Assembly: GCF_014203555.1 (NCBI RefSeq)
Contig: NZ_JACHJH010000009.1
Coordinates: forward strand, 1 to 64,000
Direction: 5' to 3'
Origin: Streptomyces olivoverticillatus
Lineage (GTDB): Bacteria > Actinomycetota > Actinomycetes > Streptomycetales > Streptomycetaceae
Length of the DNA stretch: 64,000 bases
In this document: one piece after another, positions 17,785 through 26,487 of the stretch
Layout: the number at the start of each line of letters is the position of its first letter
How positions within the stretch are numbered: position 1 is the stretch's first letter
Notes under the pieces: generated by a model
What the model was told of the DNA's origin: nothing
Database searches by the model: none
The model's input: only the letters and a program-made list of their open reading frames with translations
Made by a program: the position numbers and the translations under genes

Positions 17785-18255
17785 ATGTCTGTGGTGAAGA
17801 GCCCGCTGCCCGAGCACGACCGCAAGATTGTCGCCGACGCCCTCCAGGGCGCCCTCGTCGATTTGGTCGACCTTTCGCTGGTGGCCAAGCAGGTTCACTG
17901 GACCGTGGTCGGTCCGCGTTTCCGCTCCGTGCACCTGCAATTGGACGAGGTGGTCGCGAGCGCCCGTCAGCACATGGACGCCGTGGCCGAGCGCGCCTCT
18001 GCGCTGGGCATCAGCCCGGACGGCCGGGCCGAGACCGTCGCCAAGACCAGCGGAATCGATCCCGTGGGCCACGGCTGGACCAAGGACGGCGAGGCTGTAC
18101 GCATGCTGGTGGCGGCGCTGGGCGCCGTGATCACCCGGATGCGCGAGCGCATCCAGTCGACGGGCGACCCCGACCCGGTCACCCAGGACCTCCTCATCGG
18201 CCTCACGGGCGACCTGGAGAAGCACCACTGGATGTTCCAGGCCGAGAACGCCTGA
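17785..18255 (+). CDS. dpsB: Dps-family ferritin-like DNA-protection protein (DpsB)
   Basis: The 156-aa four-helix ferritin-like protein has the Dps signature AKQVHWTVVGPRFRSVHLQLDEVV with the two inter-subunit ferroxidase histidines, followed by RQHMDAVAERASALG carrying Asp and Glu ligands. Such dodecamers oxidise and store iron and condense DNA, especially in Streptomyces spores. Tails are short, unlike DpsA and DpsC of S. coelicolor. ATG 17785 has AGGAGG 6 nt upstream; the longer open frame from 17644 crosses the terminator and is rejected. The gene name rests on recalled synteny. Confidence 0.85.
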   Translation: MSVVKSPLPEHDRKIVADALQGALVDLVDLSLVAKQVHWTVVGPRFRSVHLQLDEVVASARQHMDAVAERASALGISPDGRAETVAKTSGIDPVGHGWTKDGEAVRMLVAALGAVITRMRERIQSTGDPDPVTQDLLIGLTGDLEKHHWMFQAENA

Positions 18256-18316
18256 GGCCCGCCCGGCCGCCTCGCCACGGGTGGCGGGGCGGCCCGCGGC
18301 GGGGTCTCCTGGGGGC

Positions 18317-18529
18317 ATGGACGAGCACCCGGTGATCCGCTACACCAATGAGCTGATGGTGGTCACCGACCTCGATCAGGGGGCTGCCGGTGCCTTCGTC
18401 CGGTCCGTCTACCAGGAGGGCATGCGCGACGGCGAGCAGCGGGTGATCGTCGAGCTGCACCGTCGGGACCGAACCATCGCGGAGCTGGAGCGGGAGCTGG
18501 CCCGGCTGCGCGGAGAGCCCGCTTCCTGA
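18317..18529 (+). CDS. Small conserved hypothetical protein with C-terminal coiled coil
   Basis: A 70-aa acidic protein starts MDEHPVIRYTNELMVVTDLD. The final 30 residues (VIVELHRRDRTIAELERELARLRGE) have heptad character and suggest a short coiled coil. I do not recognise a named family. CTCCTGGGGG before ATG 18317 gives at best a weak ribosome site. The gene lies 61 bases after dpsB and 16 before the next small membrane protein, so the three may be co-transcribed. Confidence 0.6.
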   Translation: MDEHPVIRYTNELMVVTDLDQGAAGAFVRSVYQEGMRDGEQRVIVELHRRDRTIAELERELARLRGEPAS

Positions 18530-18545
18530 GGGCGATGGCGGAGCG

Positions 18546-18824
18546 GTGATGACCCGGTGCGACGAGCGCAGCCCCCGGCCGGCCTGGGGGCCTGCCGGCT
18601 GGGCGGTCGCGGTCGTGCTCGGCGGGCTGTGGTGGTGGGCTGCCATCCGGGTGTTCCTGCAGCCCGGCCCGGGCGGGTTCGTGGAGGGACTCGTCGCGGG
18701 CGGAGGGTGGGGGCTGAGCCTGCTGCCGGTGCGTTGTGTGCCGCGGAAGCGGCCGGGCGCCGGGGAGGTCGCGGCCTCACCCGCTCGGCGCAGGAGGAGG
18801 CGCCATCGGGCGCCCCGTGGCTGA
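18546..18824 (+). CDS. Small putative membrane protein
   Basis: This 92-aa frame (GTG 18546 or ATG 18549) encodes two likely membrane helices (AGWAVAVVLGGLWWWAAIRVFL and FVEGLVAGGGWGLSLLPV), then a basic Arg-rich tail. Its last 48 bases overlap the convergent nei-type gene, which weakens the case for the tail. No family was recognised. It could be a real two-helix protein with a longer 3' end than natural selection maintains. Confidence 0.5.
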   Translation: MMTRCDERSPRPAWGPAGWAVAVVLGGLWWWAAIRVFLQPGPGGFVEGLVAGGGWGLSLLPVRCVPRKRPGAGEVAASPARRRRRRHRAPRG

Positions 18825-19622
18825 GGGGGCCTCGGCGGGGCCGCTCTGGCAGGCGGGGCACCAGTAGGTGGGGCGCTCCCGGCCCGCCGGGCCCTGGTCC
18901 GCGATGCGCACCGGAGTGCCGCAGCGGTGGCAGGGGCGGCCCGCGCGGCCGTACACCCACAACTGGCGGCCGGGGCGGGGATCGGCGGTGGTGATGCGGG
19001 CCGGGCGCGACTTGTTGACCTCCAGGAGTTTTTTCGCCAGGGCCGTCAGGCGCAGCGGGTCGGGAAGGTCGGCGACCGGTGTCCAGGGCGTGATGCGCAG
19101 CAGGAAGCACAGCTCCGACTTGTAGACATTGCCGATGCCCGCGAGGTTGCTCTGGTCCAGCACGGCCTCGCCGATGGTGCGGGCCGGGTCGGCGAGCAGA
19201 CGGCGGACGGCTTCCGGGGCGTCCCAGTCGGGGCCCAGCAGGTCGGGCCCGAGGTGGCCGACGACGGTGGCCTCGTCGGCGGTGCGCAGGAGGTCCAGCG
19301 CGGGCAGGCGGTAGCCGATGGCGGTGTGGGAGGCGGTGGCCAGGAGGGCCCGGATCTGATGCTGCGGGCCGCCGCGCTGCCGCTCACCGGTGGCGTGGAT
19401 CCGCCAGGAGCCGTCCATCCCGAGGTGCGAGTGGAGCGTCAGCCCGCCCTCGACGCGGGCCAGCAGGTGCTTGCCGCACGGCACGACCTCGGTGACGGTG
19501 CGGCCGCGGAGATCGACGGTGGCGAGCTTGGGCACCCGCAGGTCACAGCGGACGAGCGGCTCTCCCGCGAGCGCACGGTGAAGGTCGCGCGCGGTGCGCC
19601 AGACGGTGTCTCCTTCGGGCAT
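18777..19622 (-). CDS. Fpg/Nei-family DNA glycosylase, endonuclease VIII type (Nei2-like)
   Basis: The 281-aa bifunctional DNA glycosylase/AP lyase removes oxidised bases. The mature N-terminus PEGDTVWR carries catalytic Pro and Glu and is the Nei rather than Fpg version. HLGMDGSWRI and the helix-two-turn-helix LDQSNLAGIGNVYKSELCFLLRI follow. A C-terminal zinc finger (CHRCGTP ... YWCPACQ) completes the domain set. ATG 19622 is fixed by the need for Pro2. In mycobacteria a nei gene adjoins lhr. Here the same pair is split only by the MerR-type gene. SOS control is not evident. Confidence 0.92.
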   Translation of the reverse strand: MPEGDTVWRTARDLHRALAGEPLVRCDLRVPKLATVDLRGRTVTEVVPCGKHLLARVEGGLTLHSHLGMDGSWRIHATGERQRGGPQHQIRALLATASHTAIGYRLPALDLLRTADEATVVGHLGPDLLGPDWDAPEAVRRLLADPARTIGEAVLDQSNLAGIGNVYKSELCFLLRITPWTPVADLPDPLRLTALAKKLLEVNKSRPARITTADPRPGRQLWVYGRAGRPCHRCGTPVRIADQGPAGRERPTYWCPACQSGPAEAPSATGRPMAPPPAPSG

Positions 19623-19662
19623 GAGGCCAGTATTCAACCCGTCCGGCGTGCACGGGGGCGTC

Positions 19663-20097
19663 CTACGACTCCCGGGCGGCGGAGGTGAGGGACATGTCCG
19701 AGTAGCGGTCGCCCGCGACCTGGCCGGCGATCGGCTCCAGCAGCGCAAGCTCCTCGGCGCTCAGCGTGATCCGGGTGGCCGCGGCGCTTTCGAGGAGGCG
19801 GCTGCGCTTGCGGGTCCCGGGGATCGGCATTCCGGTCAGCCGCAGCCTGCTCACGAAGGCGAGCCGGTCCAGATCCCTGTTGCCGAAGACGCGCTGGCCG
19901 GTGTGCGACCGCTCCACGTCCGGCATCAGACCGATCTGCTCGTACCAGCGCAGGGTGGGAGCGCTGAGCCCGGTGTACGCCGCGACCTCGCTGATCGTGT
20001 ACCGGTCCTGGCCGTCGGGTCGCGGATGGGCCGGCCCCGCGGACACACAGGCGTCCACGGGCGGGGACTTCACGGGGGTGCTGTCGACCACCGTCAT
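19663..20097 (-). CDS. MerR-family regulator fused to an aldo/keto-reductase C-terminus (chimeric gene)
   Basis: Residues about 30-95 are a MerR DNA-binding domain (RYTISEVAAYTGLSAPTLRWYEQIGLMPDVERSHTGQRVFGNRDLDRLAFVSRLRLTGMPI). Instead of the usual dimerisation helix, the frame continues as PGTRKRSRLLESAAATRITLSAEELALLEPIAGQVAGDRYSDM, which is the typical C-terminus of aldo/keto reductases. The junction falls at a shared M/V-PIPGT stretch. MerR and AKR genes are often neighbours in Streptomyces, so an in-frame deletion between them is the simplest origin. The product is 144 aa and cannot have reductase activity. The promoter looks intact. ATG 20097 fits a leaderless start. Confidence 0.8.
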   Translation of the reverse strand: MTVVDSTPVKSPPVDACVSAGPAHPRPDGQDRYTISEVAAYTGLSAPTLRWYEQIGLMPDVERSHTGQRVFGNRDLDRLAFVSRLRLTGMPIPGTRKRSRLLESAAATRITLSAEELALLEPIAGQVAGDRYSDMSLTSAARES

Positions 20098-20104
20098 GCC
20101 GGCC

Positions 20105-20139
20105 ACGCTAGGGCGTTCAAGCGCACTTGAAGCAAGTGC
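20105..20139 (-). promoter_or_regulatory. MerR-type promoter with 19-bp spacer and palindromic operator
   Basis: Read on the minus strand: -35 TTGCTT, a 19-base spacer, -10 TAGCGT, 7 bases, then ATG 20097. The spacer contains the perfect inverted repeat TTCAAG-N4-CTTGAA (20116-20131 on the plus strand), and GCACTTG-N3-CAAGTGC (20123-20139) overlaps it. The 19-bp spacer and central palindrome are the classic layout for MerR-family autoregulation. Confidence 0.75.
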
Positions 20140-20175
20140 CTGCGAGGCGCCGCCTACGCAGGGGCCTGCCGCTGC

Positions 20176-23100
20176 TTACGGAGCTCTCAGCCGCAGGCCG
20201 CGCGGGGTGGCGTGGAAGCCCGCCGATTCCATGAGCCCGCCCAGCGGCGAGGTAAGGGCGGCCGTACCGTTGACCCGCTCGACGGTCACTGTGCCCAGGG
20301 CCCCGGCCCGCCCGGCTTCGGTCAGCGCCGACACTGCTTCGGCCAGCATCGGGTCCTCGACGTCCGGCCAGGCGAGCAGCGTCTTGCCGCCGCGCTCCAC
20401 GTAGAGCGCGAGCGAGCCGTCGACGAGCACGACCAGGGAGCCCGCTTTGCGGCCGGGCTTGTGCGTGGCGCCGCCAGGTGGATCGGGCCAGGGCAGGGCC
20501 GCGCCATAGGCGTTGGCCGGATCGGCGGCAGCCAGGACGACCGCCCGGCTGCGGGCCGCGGAGGCAGTCGGAGTGGGGCGGAAGGCGTCCGGGGCGGTGG
20601 GGCCGCCCTCGTACGCGGCGGCTGCCCGCTCGCGGGCCGTGCCGACGGCACGCAGCCGGTCGACCGCTCCGTCCATGGCGAACTGCGCGGCGCCCAGACC
20701 CTCCACGACATATCCGCGCCGGGCCTGCCCGCTCTCCTCGAAGGCGGAGAGCACGCGGTAGGCCGCGGAGAAGCCGCCCTCGACGCCTTCGGCGGCGACC
20801 GCGCCGCGCGTCACCACGCCGTGCCGGTCGAGCAGCGTACGGGCGAGGGCGTGCGCCCGGTGGGTGGGGTCGCTCTCGTGCTGCGGGAGCAGGGACCAGC
20901 GGCCCGCGACGGTCGGCGGGCCGCTGCGGGAGGCCGTGGGCCGCGCGGCCAGGCCCGCGGCGCCCGCCATGCCCCGGCCGGTGAAGGCGCCGTAACGCCC
21001 GCGCGGCACCGCGCGCTTGGCGCGGTGGGCGGTGGAGCCCGCCGTACGGCCCGAACCGAGAAGCGAACGGAGCGGGGTGAGCGTGTCGTTGGTGAGCCGG
21101 CCGGACCAGGCGAGGTCCCACAGGGCCTCGGCGATGCCCGCGTCCGTGCCGGGTGCGTCGCCGAAGTCGGGGGCGGACGCACGGACCCGGTCGGCGATCT
21201 GGCGGAAGAACAGGCCGTAGCCGCCGGACAGGGCGTCCAGCACGGCCTGGTGCACCGGCGAGAGCTCCAGCGGGTGCGGGGCGGGCAGCAGCAGGGGCGC
21301 CGCGTCGGCGAGCAGCAGGGAGACCCAGCCGTCCTTGCCGGGCAGGGCGCCCGCACCGGCCCAGACCACCTCGCCCGCCGCGGTGAGTTCGTCGAGCATC
21401 GCGGGGGAGTAGTCCGCGACGCGGGCGGGCAGGACGAGCTTCTCCAGGGCGGAGGCGGGCACGGGCGCGCCCTGCAACTGCTCGATGGCGCGCACCAGTC
21501 CGTCGGTGCCACGCAGGCCGTGGGAGCCGATGTGCTGCCACTGGGGCAGGAACGCGGCGAGCGTGGTGGGCGGGACGGGCTCCAGCTCCTGCCGCAGCGC
21601 CGCCAGCGAGCGGCGGCGCAGCCTGCGCAGGACCGCCGCGTCGCACCACTCCTGGCCGATGCCGGAGGGGTGGAACTCGCCCTGGACGGTGCGGCCGGCC
21701 GCCGCGAGGCGGTGCAGCGCACCGTCGGTGACGGCCGTGCCGAGGCCGAAGCGGGCGGCGGCCTGCACCGAGGTGAACGGGCCGTGGGTGCGGGCGAAGC
21801 GGGCGAGGAGGTCGCCGAGGGGGTCCTTGACCGGCTCGGTGAAGGCTTCGGGGACACCGACCGGCAGGGCGGTGCCCAGGGCGTCGCGCAGTCGGCCGGC
21901 GTCCTCGATCGCCGCCCAGTGCTCCTGCCCTGCGATCCGCACCCGCAGGGCACGGCGGGCCGCGGCCAGCTCCCCGGCCCAGTGGGGTTCGGCGCCGCGC
22001 TCGGCCAGTTCGGCGTCGGTGAGGGGGCCCAGCAGGCGCAGCACGTCGGCGACGGCCTCGGTGTCCTTGACGCGGCGGTCTTCCGTCAGCCACTGCAGCT
22101 CGCGCTCCAGCTCGGCCAGCACCTCGGGGTCGAGGAGCTCGCGCAGCTCGGCCTGGCCGAGGAGCTCGGCGAGGAGCCGCGAGTCGAGGGAGAGGGCGGC
22201 GGCGCGGCGCTCGGCGAGCGGGGAGTCGCCCTCGTAGAGGAACTGCGCGACGTAGCCGAAGAGCAGCGAGCGGGCGAACGGGGAGGGCTCGGGTGTGGTC
22301 ACCTCGACGAGCCGGACCCGGCGGCTTTCGATGTCTCCCATGAGCTCGGTGAGTCCGGGGACGTCGAAGACGTCCTGGAGGCATTCGCGGACGGCTTCCA
22401 GGACGATGGGGAACGAGCCGAACTCGCCGGCGACCTGGAGGAGCTGGGCGGCACGCTGGCGCTGCTGCCACAGCGGGGTGCGCTTGCCGGGATTGCGGCG
22501 CGGCAGCAGCAGGGCGCGGGCGGCGCACTCCCGGAAGCGGGAGGCGAACAGGGCCGAGCCGCCGACCTGGTCGGTGACGATGCCGCCGATCTCGCCCCGG
22601 TCGAAGGTGACGTCGGCGGCGCCCACGGGGGACTGCTCGCTGTCGTACTCCGCGCCCTGCCGGGCCGGGTCGGCATCGAGGAGGTCCAGGCCCATCAGAT
22701 CGGCGTCGGGCAGGCGCAGCACGATGCCGTCGTCGGCGTGCATCACCTGCGCGTCCATGCCGTACCGCTCGGCGAGGCGGGCGCCGAGGGCCAGCGCCCA
22801 AGGGGCGTGCACCTGGGCGCCGAAGGGGGAGTGCACGACCACCCGCCAGTCGCCCAGCTCGTCGCGGAAGCGCTCGACGACGATCGTCCTGTCGTCGGGG
22901 ACGTGCCCGCAGGCGCGGCGCTGCTCGTCCAGATAGGACAGGACATTCTCCGCGGCCCAGGTGTCGAGCCCCGCGGCTGTCAGCCGGGCCCGGGCGGTCT
23001 CGGGGGCCAGGCCGCCGATCTCGCGCAGGAAGGAGCCCAGCGCGCGCCCCAGTTCGAGCGGGCGGCCGAGCTGGTCGCCCTTCCAGAACGGCAGTCGGCC

Positions 23101-24930
23101 GGGGATGCCGGGGGCGGGGGTGACGAGGACGCGGTCGCGGGTGATGTCCTCGATCCGCCAGGAGGTGGTGCCGAGGGTGAAGACGTCGCCCACCCGCGAT
23201 TCGTAGACCATCTCCTCGTCGAGCTCGCCGACGCGGCCGCCGCCCTTCTTGGGGTCGGCGCCCGCCAGGAAGACGCCGAACAGGCCCCGGTCGGGGATCG
23301 TGCCGCCGGAGGTGACGGCGAGCCGCTGCGCCCCCGGCCGGCCCGTGACCGTGTTGGCCACCCGGTCCCACACCAGGCGCGGGCGGAGCTCCGCGAAGGC
23401 GTCGGACGGATAGCGCCCGGCGAGCATGTCGAGCACCCCGGTGTACGCGGACTCCGGCAGGGAGGCGAAGGGGGCCGCCCGGCGGACGACGGCCAGCAGC
23501 TCCTCCACGTCCCACGGCTCCATGGAGACCATGGCCACGATCTGCTGGGCCAGGACGTCCAGCGGGTTGGCCGGCACGCGCAGCGCCTCGATGGAGCCTT
23601 GGCGCATCCGCTCCGTCACCACGGCGGCCTGCACCAGATCGCCCCGGTACTTGGGGAAGACCACGCCGGTGGAGACCGCGCCGACCTGGTGGCCCGCGCG
23701 GCCGACCCGCTGGAGGCCGGAGGCGACCGACGGCGGCGATTCGACCTGGACGACCAGGTCCACCGCGCCCATGTCGATGCCGAGCTCCAGGCTGGAGGTG
23801 GCGACGACGGCGGGCAGCCGGCCCGCCTTGAGGTCCTCCTCGACCAGGGCCCGTTGCTCTTTGGAGACCGACCCGTGGTGCGCGCGGGCGAGGAGCGGGG
23901 GCGCTCCCTTCGCCGCGCCGGATTCGGCCATCAGCTCGGCGGGCGAGTGGTGCTCGGGCAGCGGCTCGCCGGTGGCCCGTTCGTAGGCGATCTCGTTGAG
24001 CCGGTTGCACAGCCGCTCCGCGAGGCGGCGGGAGTTGGCGAAGACGATGGTGGAGCGGTGGGCCTGGACCAGGTCGGCGATGCGCTCCTCGACGTGCGGC
24101 CAGATCGACGGCTTCTCCTTGCCGTCGCCGCCTTCCTGGACAGGCGAGCCGCCCAGCTCGCCGAGATCCTCCACGGGAACGACGACCGTCAGGTCGAACT
24201 CCTTGCCCGAGGGAGGCTGGACGATCTCCACCTTGCGCTGCGGGGAGAGATAGCGCGCCACCTCGTCCACCGGCCGGACCGTCGCGGACAGGCCGATGCG
24301 CCGGGCGGGCCGGGGCAGCAGGGTGTCGAGGCGCTCCAGGGAGAGGGCGAGATGGGCGCCGCGCTTGGTCCCGGCGACGGCGTGCACCTCGTCGAGGATC
24401 ACGGTCTCGACGCCCGTGAGCGCCTCCCGTGCCGCGGAGGTGAGCATCAGGAACAGCGACTCGGGCGTGGTGATCAGGATGTCCGGCGGCCGGGTGACCA
24501 GCGCGCGGCGCTCGGCCGCGGGGGTGTCGCCGGAGCGGATGCCGACGCGGATGTCCGGCTCGGGCAGCCCCATCCGTACGGACTCCTGGCGGATGCCGGT
24601 GAGCGGGCTGCGCAGATTCCGCTCGACGTCGACCGCGAGGGCCTTGAGCGGTGAGACGTACAGCACCCGGCAGCGCTTGTGCCGCTCGGCCGGGGGCGGG
24701 GTGCTGGCCAGCTTGTCGAGGGAGGCGAGGAAGGCGGCCAGCGTCTTGCCGGAGCCGGTCGGGGCGACGACGAGGACGTCCGAGCCGCGGTCGATGGCCC
24801 GCCAGGCCCCGGCCTGGGCGGCGGTGGGCGCGGTGAAGGCCCCCGTGAACCAAGCGCGGGTCGCGGGGGAGAACGCGGCGAGGGCCGAGGCCGGATCCTC
24901 CGCCGCCGCTGACGCCTTGTCGTTCGCCAT
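20176..24930 (-). CDS. lhr: Lhr-family ATP-dependent helicase
   Basis: This large (about 1584-aa) superfamily-2 helicase translocates on single-stranded DNA and is tied to repair. The N-terminal half has Walker A APTGSGKTLAAFL, DEVH in ILDEVHAVAGTKRGAHL, GLSATV, the IVFANSRR motif and the VGRAGHQ motif VI. A winged-helix and the Lhr signature region follow, then a long Lhr C-terminal domain to about residue 1584. ATG 24930 (MANDKAS) is chosen although the ribosome site is weak (GGGGGG very close); a start ten codons upstream at 24960 is possible. It is in the same orientation as, and upstream of, the nei-type gene. Confidence 0.92.
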   Translation of the reverse strand: MANDKASAAAEDPASALAAFSPATRAWFTGAFTAPTAAQAGAWRAIDRGSDVLVVAPTGSGKTLAAFLASLDKLASTPPPAERHKRCRVLYVSPLKALAVDVERNLRSPLTGIRQESVRMGLPEPDIRVGIRSGDTPAAERRALVTRPPDILITTPESLFLMLTSAAREALTGVETVILDEVHAVAGTKRGAHLALSLERLDTLLPRPARRIGLSATVRPVDEVARYLSPQRKVEIVQPPSGKEFDLTVVVPVEDLGELGGSPVQEGGDGKEKPSIWPHVEERIADLVQAHRSTIVFANSRRLAERLCNRLNEIAYERATGEPLPEHHSPAELMAESGAAKGAPPLLARAHHGSVSKEQRALVEEDLKAGRLPAVVATSSLELGIDMGAVDLVVQVESPPSVASGLQRVGRAGHQVGAVSTGVVFPKYRGDLVQAAVVTERMRQGSIEALRVPANPLDVLAQQIVAMVSMEPWDVEELLAVVRRAAPFASLPESAYTGVLDMLAGRYPSDAFAELRPRLVWDRVANTVTGRPGAQRLAVTSGGTIPDRGLFGVFLAGADPKKGGGRVGELDEEMVYESRVGDVFTLGTTSWRIEDITRDRVLVTPAPGIPGRLPFWKGDQLGRPLELGRALGSFLREIGGLAPETARARLTAAGLDTWAAENVLSYLDEQRRACGHVPDDRTIVVERFRDELGDWRVVVHSPFGAQVHAPWALALGARLAERYGMDAQVMHADDGIVLRLPDADLMGLDLLDADPARQGAEYDSEQSPVGAADVTFDRGEIGGIVTDQVGGSALFASRFRECAARALLLPRRNPGKRTPLWQQRQRAAQLLQVAGEFGSFPIVLEAVRECLQDVFDVPGLTELMGDIESRRVRLVEVTTPEPSPFARSLLFGYVAQFLYEGDSPLAERRAAALSLDSRLLAELLGQAELRELLDPEVLAELERELQWLTEDRRVKDTEAVADVLRLLGPLTDAELAERGAEPHWAGELAAARRALRVRIAGQEHWAAIEDAGRLRDALGTALPVGVPEAFTEPVKDPLGDLLARFARTHGPFTSVQAAARFGLGTAVTDGALHRLAAAGRTVQGEFHPSGIGQEWCDAAVLRRLRRRSLAALRQELEPVPPTTLAAFLPQWQHIGSHGLRGTDGLVRAIEQLQGAPVPASALEKLVLPARVADYSPAMLDELTAAGEVVWAGAGALPGKDGWVSLLLADAAPLLLPAPHPLELSPVHQAVLDALSGGYGLFFRQIADRVRASAPDFGDAPGTDAGIAEALWDLAWSGRLTNDTLTPLRSLLGSGRTAGSTAHRAKRAVPRGRYGAFTGRGMAGAAGLAARPTASRSGPPTVAGRWSLLPQHESDPTHRAHALARTLLDRHGVVTRGAVAAEGVEGGFSAAYRVLSAFEESGQARRGYVVEGLGAAQFAMDGAVDRLRAVGTARERAAAAYEGGPTAPDAFRPTPTASAARSRAVVLAAADPANAYGAALPWPDPPGGATHKPGRKAGSLVVLVDGSLALYVERGGKTLLAWPDVEDPMLAEAVSALTEAGRAGALGTVTVERVNGTAALTSPLGGLMESAGFHATPRGLRLRAP

Positions 24931-25027
24931 GCCCCCCATCGTGCACCGCGCCACTGACAACGCCCCGTATGCGCAGGTCAGCAGCGGTTTCCGGGGGCTT
25001 TGGGGCGGGGCTCGGGCGGGGCGGGGG

Positions 25028-25978
25028 TCAGATGGCGCGGCCGTACGCGCGCAAGATCAGCAACGCTTCGATGGTTGCCATCGGCCGGCACTCCAGGGCC
25101 GTGCTCGGCGCCCAGGCGCGGCGCGGGTGCCCGCCGTGGCCGAGGCCGTGGGGGCGGATCGGCCAGCCGCCGTCCCCCTGCTGCGAGGCGGCGAGGAAGT
25201 CCAGCGACCGCTCCAGCTCGGTGTCGGTGAACCAGGAGCGGGCCACCGAGCCGGGGGTGCGGGCGAAGTCGTACGGGTAGTGGCACTCGCCCGGAGCGCG
25301 GTCTACCGGCTGTGGGTGGCCGTTCGCGCGGGCGGGGTCGAGCACGGCCAGCCGCTGCTCCCGCACGGTCCGGCCCAGCCGTTCGGCCGCCACCTGGGCG
25401 CGCCGCCGGTCCGGTGCGCCGTCCAGGAAGGCGACGGCCGCCGTGACCTCGTGCGGGCGGGCGGGGGCGCCCCGGCCCAGGGTGTCGATCGCGGCCCAGC
25501 AGAAGTCGGTGGCCCGGAACAGCCACGCGTGCCAGACGTCGTTGCGGTGCAGCAGGCCCACGACGGGGCCGGTGGCGAGCAGGTCGCTGGGCGGGGAGTC
25601 CGTCACCGGGGCCCAGGGCGCCGCGGGGTAACCGCGCAGCGAGGGGTGGAGCGCGGGCAGTGCGCCGTCCGCGGTGGAGACAGCCGTCAGATAGCGGCAC
25701 ACGCGCTCGACCCTGCGGTCGCGGCAGCGGCCGATCTCGTCCAGCACGCGCAGGGCGTGCGCGGTGTGCAGCGGCTGGCTCACCGGGCCGCGCAGATCCG
25801 GGTCGAGGGCGTGTCCGTAGCCACCGTCGTCCCCCAGGTACGCGGCCAGCGCCGCCTCCACGGGGTCGGGGCCGCCGCCGAGGAAGTGATACGCGAATCT
25901 GCGCTGTTCCAGGACGCGGGCGGTGAGCCAGACGAAGTGTTCGGCACGGGCGACGGCGGATGCTCCGGATGGGGCCAT
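25028..25978 (-). CDS. Alpha/alpha-toroid protein, prenyltransferase/squalene-oxidase-repeat-like
   Basis: The 316-aa product has DGGYGHALDPDLRGPVSQPLHTAHALRVLDEIGR near residue 55 and DGGWPIRPHGLGHGG near the end, which resemble QW-like turns of squalene-hopene cyclase or prenyltransferase toroids. The catalytic DXDD motif of cyclases is not seen, so an enzymatic call is not justified. It lies divergent from DUF3046 and recA. ATG 25978 is preceded on the minus strand by TACGGT with a 7-base gap, a leaderless-type start; the longer open frame to 26359 is rejected. Confidence 0.75.
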   Translation of the reverse strand: MAPSGASAVARAEHFVWLTARVLEQRRFAYHFLGGGPDPVEAALAAYLGDDGGYGHALDPDLRGPVSQPLHTAHALRVLDEIGRCRDRRVERVCRYLTAVSTADGALPALHPSLRGYPAAPWAPVTDSPPSDLLATGPVVGLLHRNDVWHAWLFRATDFCWAAIDTLGRGAPARPHEVTAAVAFLDGAPDRRRAQVAAERLGRTVREQRLAVLDPARANGHPQPVDRAPGECHYPYDFARTPGSVARSWFTDTELERSLDFLAASQQGDGGWPIRPHGLGHGGHPRRAWAPSTALECRPMATIEALLILRAYGRAI

Positions 25979-26058
25979 GAACAAGACCGTAGGGCGCGTG
26001 GCGGCCCCGGTCAGCGGCTCGTGCCCGGCTGCACTCTCAGGGGCGGGATACTTGGACC

Positions 26059-26253
26059 ATGCGGTTGACGGTCTTCTGGCAGCGGATGGCGGATTATTTC
26101 GGCGCGGCGTACGCCGACTCCTTCGCGCGCGATCATGTGATGTCCGAACTCGGCGGGAGGACGGTCCACCAGGCGCTGGACGCGGGCTGGAACGCCAAGG
26201 ACGTCTGGCGCGGGGTGTGCAGGGCCCTGGAGATCCCCGAAGACAGGCGCTGA
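26059..26253 (+). CDS. DUF3046 family protein
   Basis: The 64-aa protein (MRLTVFWQRMADYFG ... VMSELGGRTVHQALDAGWNAKDVWRGVCRALEIPEDRR) is a full-length DUF3046 member, a small actinobacterial family found just upstream of recA. Function is unknown. GATACT lies 6 bases before ATG 26059, so it may be leaderless. The gap to recA is 234 bases, long enough for a separate recA promoter. Confidence 0.88.
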   Translation: MRLTVFWQRMADYFGAAYADSFARDHVMSELGGRTVHQALDAGWNAKDVWRGVCRALEIPEDRR

Positions 26254-26339
26254 CGCGCCGCGCGCACCGGCCGGGCCCTTCATCAGCTGCCGCCGGACCG
26301 GCGGGCGGAGGGAGTGCGCTCGGGGCCGGAGTGGCGCGC

Positions 26340-26369
26340 TTGACACGAAAATCGAACATCCATTCTTAT
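26340..26369 (+). promoter_or_regulatory. recA promoter with LexA (SOS) box
   Basis: TTGACA (26340-26345) forms a good -35. TCTTAT or TTCTTA about 17-18 bases downstream is the likely -10. The element CGAACATCCATTCT (26353-26366) lies between them and matches the actinobacterial SOS box CGAACRNRYGTTYG at the left half-site, with a degenerate right half-site. LexA bound there would block RNA polymerase. Confidence 0.75.
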
Positions 26370-26389
26370 GGGGCTCTCCGGCGGTGGAG

Positions 26390-26398
26390 TTATCCACA
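26390..26398 (+). promoter_or_regulatory. DnaA-box-like nonamer in the recA leader
   Basis: TTATCCACA is a perfect match to the classical DnaA box and one base from the Streptomyces-preferred TTGTCCACA. It lies about 20 bases downstream of the recA -10 region. Only one copy is visible, so this is not an origin. Confidence 0.5.
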
Positions 26399-26487
26399 GG
26401 CGGAGGCGACGCCCGGGCGCATTGTCAGTGGCAGGCGTTAGCGTCGTGGACGTGAAGCGATCGACTCAAGCAAACCGGGTGGAACCC

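Noticed and set aside
20212..24654. 1480-codon plus-strand frame opposite lhr
   Set aside because: Gly/Ala/Arg/Val-rich antisense shadow with no recognisable domain; the minus strand carries all helicase motifs.
26390..26398. DnaA-box-like nonamer as part of a replication origin
   Set aside because: Only one copy is present, with no AT-rich unwinding region or dnaA/dnaN neighbours.
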